6,763 bases of DNA, taken from assembly GCA_003486795.1 (NCBI GenBank), contig DNFX01000080.1, positions 1 through 6,763 on the forward strand. The letters run 5' to 3'. The stretch's first letter is position 1. Every line of letters starts with the position of its first letter. The stretch is from Actinomycetota bacterium (GTDB taxonomy: Bacteria > Actinomycetota > Humimicrobiia > Humimicrobiales > Humimicrobiaceae). Positions 6,053-6,763 of this stretch are shown here, in pieces. The position numbers and the translations under genes are program-made. The notes under the pieces were generated by a model that was not told where the DNA came from, did no database searches, and saw nothing but the letters and a program-made list of their open reading frames with translations.

Positions 6053-6763
6053 TTGCAGAAGCAAATCTGGACAATAAACAAACTGATTTCATGGACGATA
6101 GATTTTTTTAAAAAGAAAAATATTAATAATCCCAGGCTTTCCGCAGAACTTCTTCTTTCATATATTCTTGATTTTTCAAGAATGGAGCTATATCTTCATT
6201 ACGATATGGTACCTGAAGAAAATCAGCTTAAAAAGTACAGGGAGTTAATTTCAAAAAGACTTGATAATGTTCCGATTCAATACCTGACCAGTGAAGCATA
6301 TTTCAGGAAATTAAAGATATTTGTGGATGAAAGAGTTTTAATACCTCGCCCCGAAACCGAACTTCTGATTGACGAAGCATCTGAAAAAATAAAAGAACTT
6401 TCTTTAAAGAAAAAACATATAAAAATACTTGAGATAGGCACAGGAAGCGGAGCAATTGCCTTAAGTCTTATTGATGAAACCTCAAAAAAATATCCTGAAA
6501 TATCTTTTGAAATTACCGCCACTGAAAAGAGCCCCGGAGCTGTTGAAGTAGCTGAAAAAAATGCCAGGATGATTCTAAAAGAAAAATATCCGGAAATTCT
6601 GAAAATAATAAATTGTGATATTCTGCCGGAAAACAATTCTGAATCTGGCAGTGTCAATATACCTGAATTTGATTTAATAATCAGTAATCCTCCATATATA
6701 AGAGAATCGGATTTTGAAAATCTTCCTGAGGAAGTAAAAAAATATGAGCCCCGCGAGGCTCTG
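6053..6763 (+). CDS. prmC: Release factor glutamine methyltransferase PrmC (3' end beyond window)
   Basis: PrmC methylates the glutamine of the GGQ motif of release factors using S-adenosylmethionine, so its substrate is encoded by the neighbouring prfA. The 237 visible residues are open to the window edge; the E. coli enzyme has 277, so about 40-50 residues are missing. The N-terminal helical substrate-binding domain is about 1-85, with NPRLSAELLLSYIL at 26-39 and VPIQYLTSEAYF at 73-84. LIPRPETELLI (96-106) leads into the Rossmann methyltransferase domain, with SAM motif EIGTGSGAIALSL (127-139) and catalytic SNPPYI (211-216). KYEPREAL (230-237) is also conserved. A TTG start at 6053 is preferred: the frame is closed by TGA at 6029-6031, AGGGA is correctly placed upstream, and no other start codon comes early enough. 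The gap from prfA is two bases, which suggests co-translation. Confidence 0.95.
   Translation, partial: MQKQIWTINKLISWTIDFFKKKNINNPRLSAELLLSYILDFSRMELYLHYDMVPEENQLKKYRELISKRLDNVPIQYLTSEAYFRKLKIFVDERVLIPRPETELLIDEASEKIKELSLKKKHIKILEIGTGSGAIALSLIDETSKKYPEISFEITATEKSPGAVEVAEKNARMILKEKYPEILKIINCDILPENNSESGSVNIPEFDLIISNPPYIRESDFENLPEEVKKYEPREAL

Noticed and set aside
6277..6657. A - strand open frame of 126 codons opposite prmC
   Set aside because: The + strand encodes clear PrmC motifs (PRPETE, GTGSG) over the same interval, so this is an antisense shadow.
1..6763. CRISPR array, tRNA, rRNA
   Set aside because: No regularly spaced direct repeats, cloverleaf-like segment or rRNA-like sequence was seen on either strand.

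Overview
This AT-rich bacterial window carries a conserved block of information-processing genes on the + strand, next to a small accessory segment on the - strand. Arginine is mostly AGA/AGG, ATA is common for isoleucine, and ATG, GTG and TTG starts are all used. The order rho - rpmE - thyX - DUF1385 gene - prfA - prmC resembles clusters of low-GC Firmicutes/Clostridia and of deep-branching, low-GC, mostly uncultivated Actinobacteria-like lineages. The long acidic insert in Rho and ThyX rather than ThyA fit either. The sequence alone does not settle the phylum.

Layout. Positions 1-111 are the tail of a + strand reading frame that resembles a scrap of a molybdopterin oxidoreductase (sulfite-oxidase fold), probably broken. 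Positions 116-762 (- strand) hold a type II toxin-antitoxin pair: an upstream ribbon-helix-helix antitoxin and a downstream MazF/PemK-type RNase. A 12-bp inverted repeat that overlaps a TATAAT box lies upstream of the antitoxin. A 520-base intergenic region follows. It contains a GC-rich island (about 978-1063) in otherwise very AT-rich DNA, an inverted repeat ending in a T-run, and a plausible rho promoter. From 1283 on come rho, rpmE, thyX, a DUF1385 membrane-protein gene, prfA and prmC, which runs off the window end.

How the genes work together. Rho terminates transcription, L31 is a 50S ribosomal protein, RF1 (prfA) terminates translation at UAA/UAG, and PrmC methylates the GGQ glutamine of RF1. 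ThyX makes dTMP. The DUF1385 protein is a multi-pass membrane protein of unknown function. From thyX to prmC the genes overlap by 8 bases or lie 2 bases apart, so they are very probably one transcription unit. The gaps after rho (118 bases) and rpmE (165 bases) leave room for extra promoters or partial terminators.

No clearly new defence or biosynthetic system is visible. The least explained parts are the 763-1282 intergenic region, with its GC-rich island, and the DUF1385 gene.
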